Shown one piece after another: positions 5,990 through 7,479 of a stretch of 7,479 nt of DNA (position 1 is its first letter; every line of letters begins with the position of its first letter). Origin of the DNA: an uncultured Dysosmobacter sp. (GTDB lineage Bacteria > Bacillota > Clostridia > Oscillospirales > Oscillospiraceae). The stretch covers positions 1 to 7,479 of the forward strand of contig CAKTSC010000061.1 in the NCBI GenBank assembly GCA_934597465.1, in the 5' to 3' direction. The position numbers and the translations under genes were made by a program. The notes beneath the pieces were generated by a model that had not been told where the DNA came from, searched no databases, and saw nothing but the letters and a program-made list of their open reading frames with translations.

Positions 5990-7479
5990 TCAGGCAAGCT
6001 CGATCATATTGGTGTAGAGCTGGTAGTACCGTCCCCGCTCCAGCAGGAGGTCATCGTGGTTCCCCCGCTCCACCACCCGGCCGTTCTCCAGCACCAGGAT
6101 GGCGTCGGCGTTGCGGACGGTGGAGAGCCGGTGGGCGATGACGAAGACTGTCCTGCCCCGCATGAGGCCGTCCAGCCCCTGCTCGATGAGCTTCTCCGTC
6201 CGGGTATCGACGGACGAGGTGGCCTCGTCCAGGATCAGCACCGGGGCCTCGGACACCGCCGCCCGGGCGATGGCCAGCAGCTGCCGCTGGCCCTGGGAGA
6301 GGTTGGCCCCGTCGGAGGTCAGCATGGTCTCATAGCCCTGGGGCAGGTGGGAGATGAAGTAGTGGGCGTTGGCGATCTTGGCCGCCCGGACGCAGTCCTC
6401 GTCCGTGGCCTCCAGCCGCCCGTAGCGGATGTTCTCCATCACCGTGCCGGTGAAGAGGTGGGTATCCTGCAAAACCGTGCCGAGAGAGCGCCGCAGGTCG
6501 TCCTTCCGGATCTGGCGCACGTCGATGCCGTCATAGGTGATGCGCCCGCCCTGGATGTCGTAGAAGCGGTTGATGAGGTTTGTGATAGTGGTCTTCCCCG
6601 CGCCGGTGGAGCCCACGAAGGCGATCTTCTGCCCGGGCTTCGCATAGAGGGAGAGATCCTGGAGCACGGGTTTCTCCGGCACGTAGGCGAAATCCACCCC
6701 GTAGAAGCGGACGTCGCCCCGAAGAGGGATACGCTCCCCATCCGGCTTCACCCAGAAGTAGTCCCGGCCCACGTTTTCCAGCGTGACTTCCCCCTCGTCC
6801 AGCTCCGGCGGCATATCCAGCACGTCGAAGATCCGCTCCGCGCCGGCGAGAGCCAGCATGATGGCGTTGAACTGCTCAGAGATCTGGCTGACCCGCTCGG
6901 CGAAGTTCCGGATGTAGCCCAGGAACGTGATGAGCACGCCGCCGGCATTGGCCCCGCTGAGCCACAGCACGCCCACGGCGCAGGTCAGGGCATAGAAGAA
7001 GTGGGAGAGGTTATTGAGGATGGGCCCCACGATGGAGGTGACGGTGGTGGCCTCGGTGGAGGAGCGGCAGAAGCTCTCGTTGATGGGGGCAAAGTCCGCC
7101 ATCACCTGGGCCTCGTGGGTGAAGACCTTCACATCCCGCTGCCCGGCGATCATCTCCTCCAAAAAGCCGTTGACGCTGGCGGCGTCCTTCTGCTGCTGGC
7201 GGTAGCTGCGGCTGCTCTTTTTCGTGATGAAGCGCACCACCGCGAGGACGATACCCGCCAGCACCACCATCAGCGAGAAGAGCCGCAGGGACAGGGCCAG
7301 CATCATGCCGATGGTACCCAGCAGCGACGTGACGGAGATCAGCATCTGGGTGATGGCGTGCTGCAATAGCTCATTGGTGGCCTCGATGTCATTGGTGAAG
7401 TAGCTCATGAGGCTTCCGTTGGTGTTGGCGTCAAAGTAGCGGATGGGGAGCTTCTGCATCTTGTCGAAGAGCTCCGTCC
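5990..7479 (-). CDS. ABC exporter half-transporter, catalytic LSQGQ type (5'-partial)
   Basis: This is the C-terminal ~496 residues of an ABC exporter half-transporter. The frame runs off the window end (codons before the ATG at 7459 read TELFDK, normal family sequence, so that ATG is internal). It shows the second to sixth transmembrane helices and intracellular loops, a linker with an extra ~25 residues between the membrane and ATPase domains (DYFWVKPDGERIPLRG), then the ATPase. Walker A GSTGAGKTT is at 6587-6613, signature LSQGQ at 6287-6301, Walker B LILDE with the catalytic Glu at 6224-6226, and the H-loop His at 6131-6133 in IAHRL. Glu and His are intact while the signature is LSQGQ, the pattern of the consensus-site subunit of heterodimeric exporters. 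By analogy, a degenerate partner is expected just upstream of it, beyond the window. It is a distant paralogue of the 909-2657 gene. Substrate unknown. Confidence 0.94.
   Translation of the reverse strand, partial: TELFDKMQKLPIRYFDANTNGSLMSYFTNDIEATNELLQHAITQMLISVTSLLGTIGMMLALSLRLFSLMVVLAGIVLAVVRFITKKSSRSYRQQQKDAASVNGFLEEMIAGQRDVKVFTHEAQVMADFAPINESFCRSSTEATTVTSIVGPILNNLSHFFYALTCAVGVLWLSGANAGGVLITFLGYIRNFAERVSQISEQFNAIMLALAGAERIFDVLDMPPELDEGEVTLENVGRDYFWVKPDGERIPLRGDVRFYGVDFAYVPEKPVLQDLSLYAKPGQKIAFVGSTGAGKTTITNLINRFYDIQGGRITYDGIDVRQIRKDDLRRSLGTVLQDTHLFTGTVMENIRYGRLEATDEDCVRAAKIANAHYFISHLPQGYETMLTSDGANLSQGQRQLLAIARAAVSEAPVLILDEATSSVDTRTEKLIEQGLDGLMRGRTVFVIAHRLSTVRNADAILVLENGRVVERGNHDDLLLERGRYYQLYTNMIELA

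Noticed and set aside
5560..6141. 193-codon plus-strand open frame through the tRNA
   Set aside because: It reads through the tRNA gene and three hairpins; no coding character.
5888..7369. 493-codon plus-strand open frame over the minus-strand ABC gene
   Set aside because: It is antisense to clear ABC motifs, is rich in low-complexity residues expected from GC-biased codons read backwards, and has no ribosome site or family motif.

Overview
The window is high-GC DNA with dense, GC-rich third codon positions. Protein style, promoter style (TTGACA/TATAAT boxes, AAGGAGG ribosome sites) and intrinsic terminators with short T-runs suggest a gut-type Gram-positive, probably a high-GC Clostridia/Oscillospiraceae-like bacterium. 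That placement is an inference from gene content and style, not from any marker gene.

Layout. Positions 1-912 (+) hold the C-terminal half of an ABC exporter half-transporter with a degenerate catalytic site. It overlaps by ATGA with a complete partner half-transporter (909-2657, +) that carries the catalytic glutamate and histidine. Together they form a heterodimeric multidrug-type exporter operon, closed by a strong terminator (2678-2716). Next comes a lower-GC island (about 2750-3930) with the broken remains of a type II restriction-modification system. On the minus strand is the C-terminal part of a C5-cytosine DNA methyltransferase (motifs VIII end, IX and X only). Head-to-head on the plus strand is a restriction-endonuclease-like C-terminal piece with a D-x14-QxK site. 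The two pieces abut at about 3460-3500, as if one internal deletion had removed both 5' halves and the divergent promoter region. A terminator follows (3957-3990).

Positions 4134-5489 (+) hold brnQ, a branched-chain amino acid/cation symporter, transcribed on its own from a recognisable extended -10 promoter. Then comes a tRNA-Pro(CGG) gene (5689-5764) driven by a fully consensus sigma-70-type promoter (TTGACA-17-TATAAT) and followed by a large hairpin terminator and two further terminator-like hairpins. The window closes with the C-terminal portion of another ABC exporter half-transporter on the minus strand (5990-7479, running off the end), of the catalytically competent 'LSQGQ' type, whose partner probably lies outside the window.

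Most of the window is ordinary membrane-transport and housekeeping content. The part that deserves a second look is the restriction-modification scar, with its mutually open chimeric reading frames, and the orphan promoter pointing into it.
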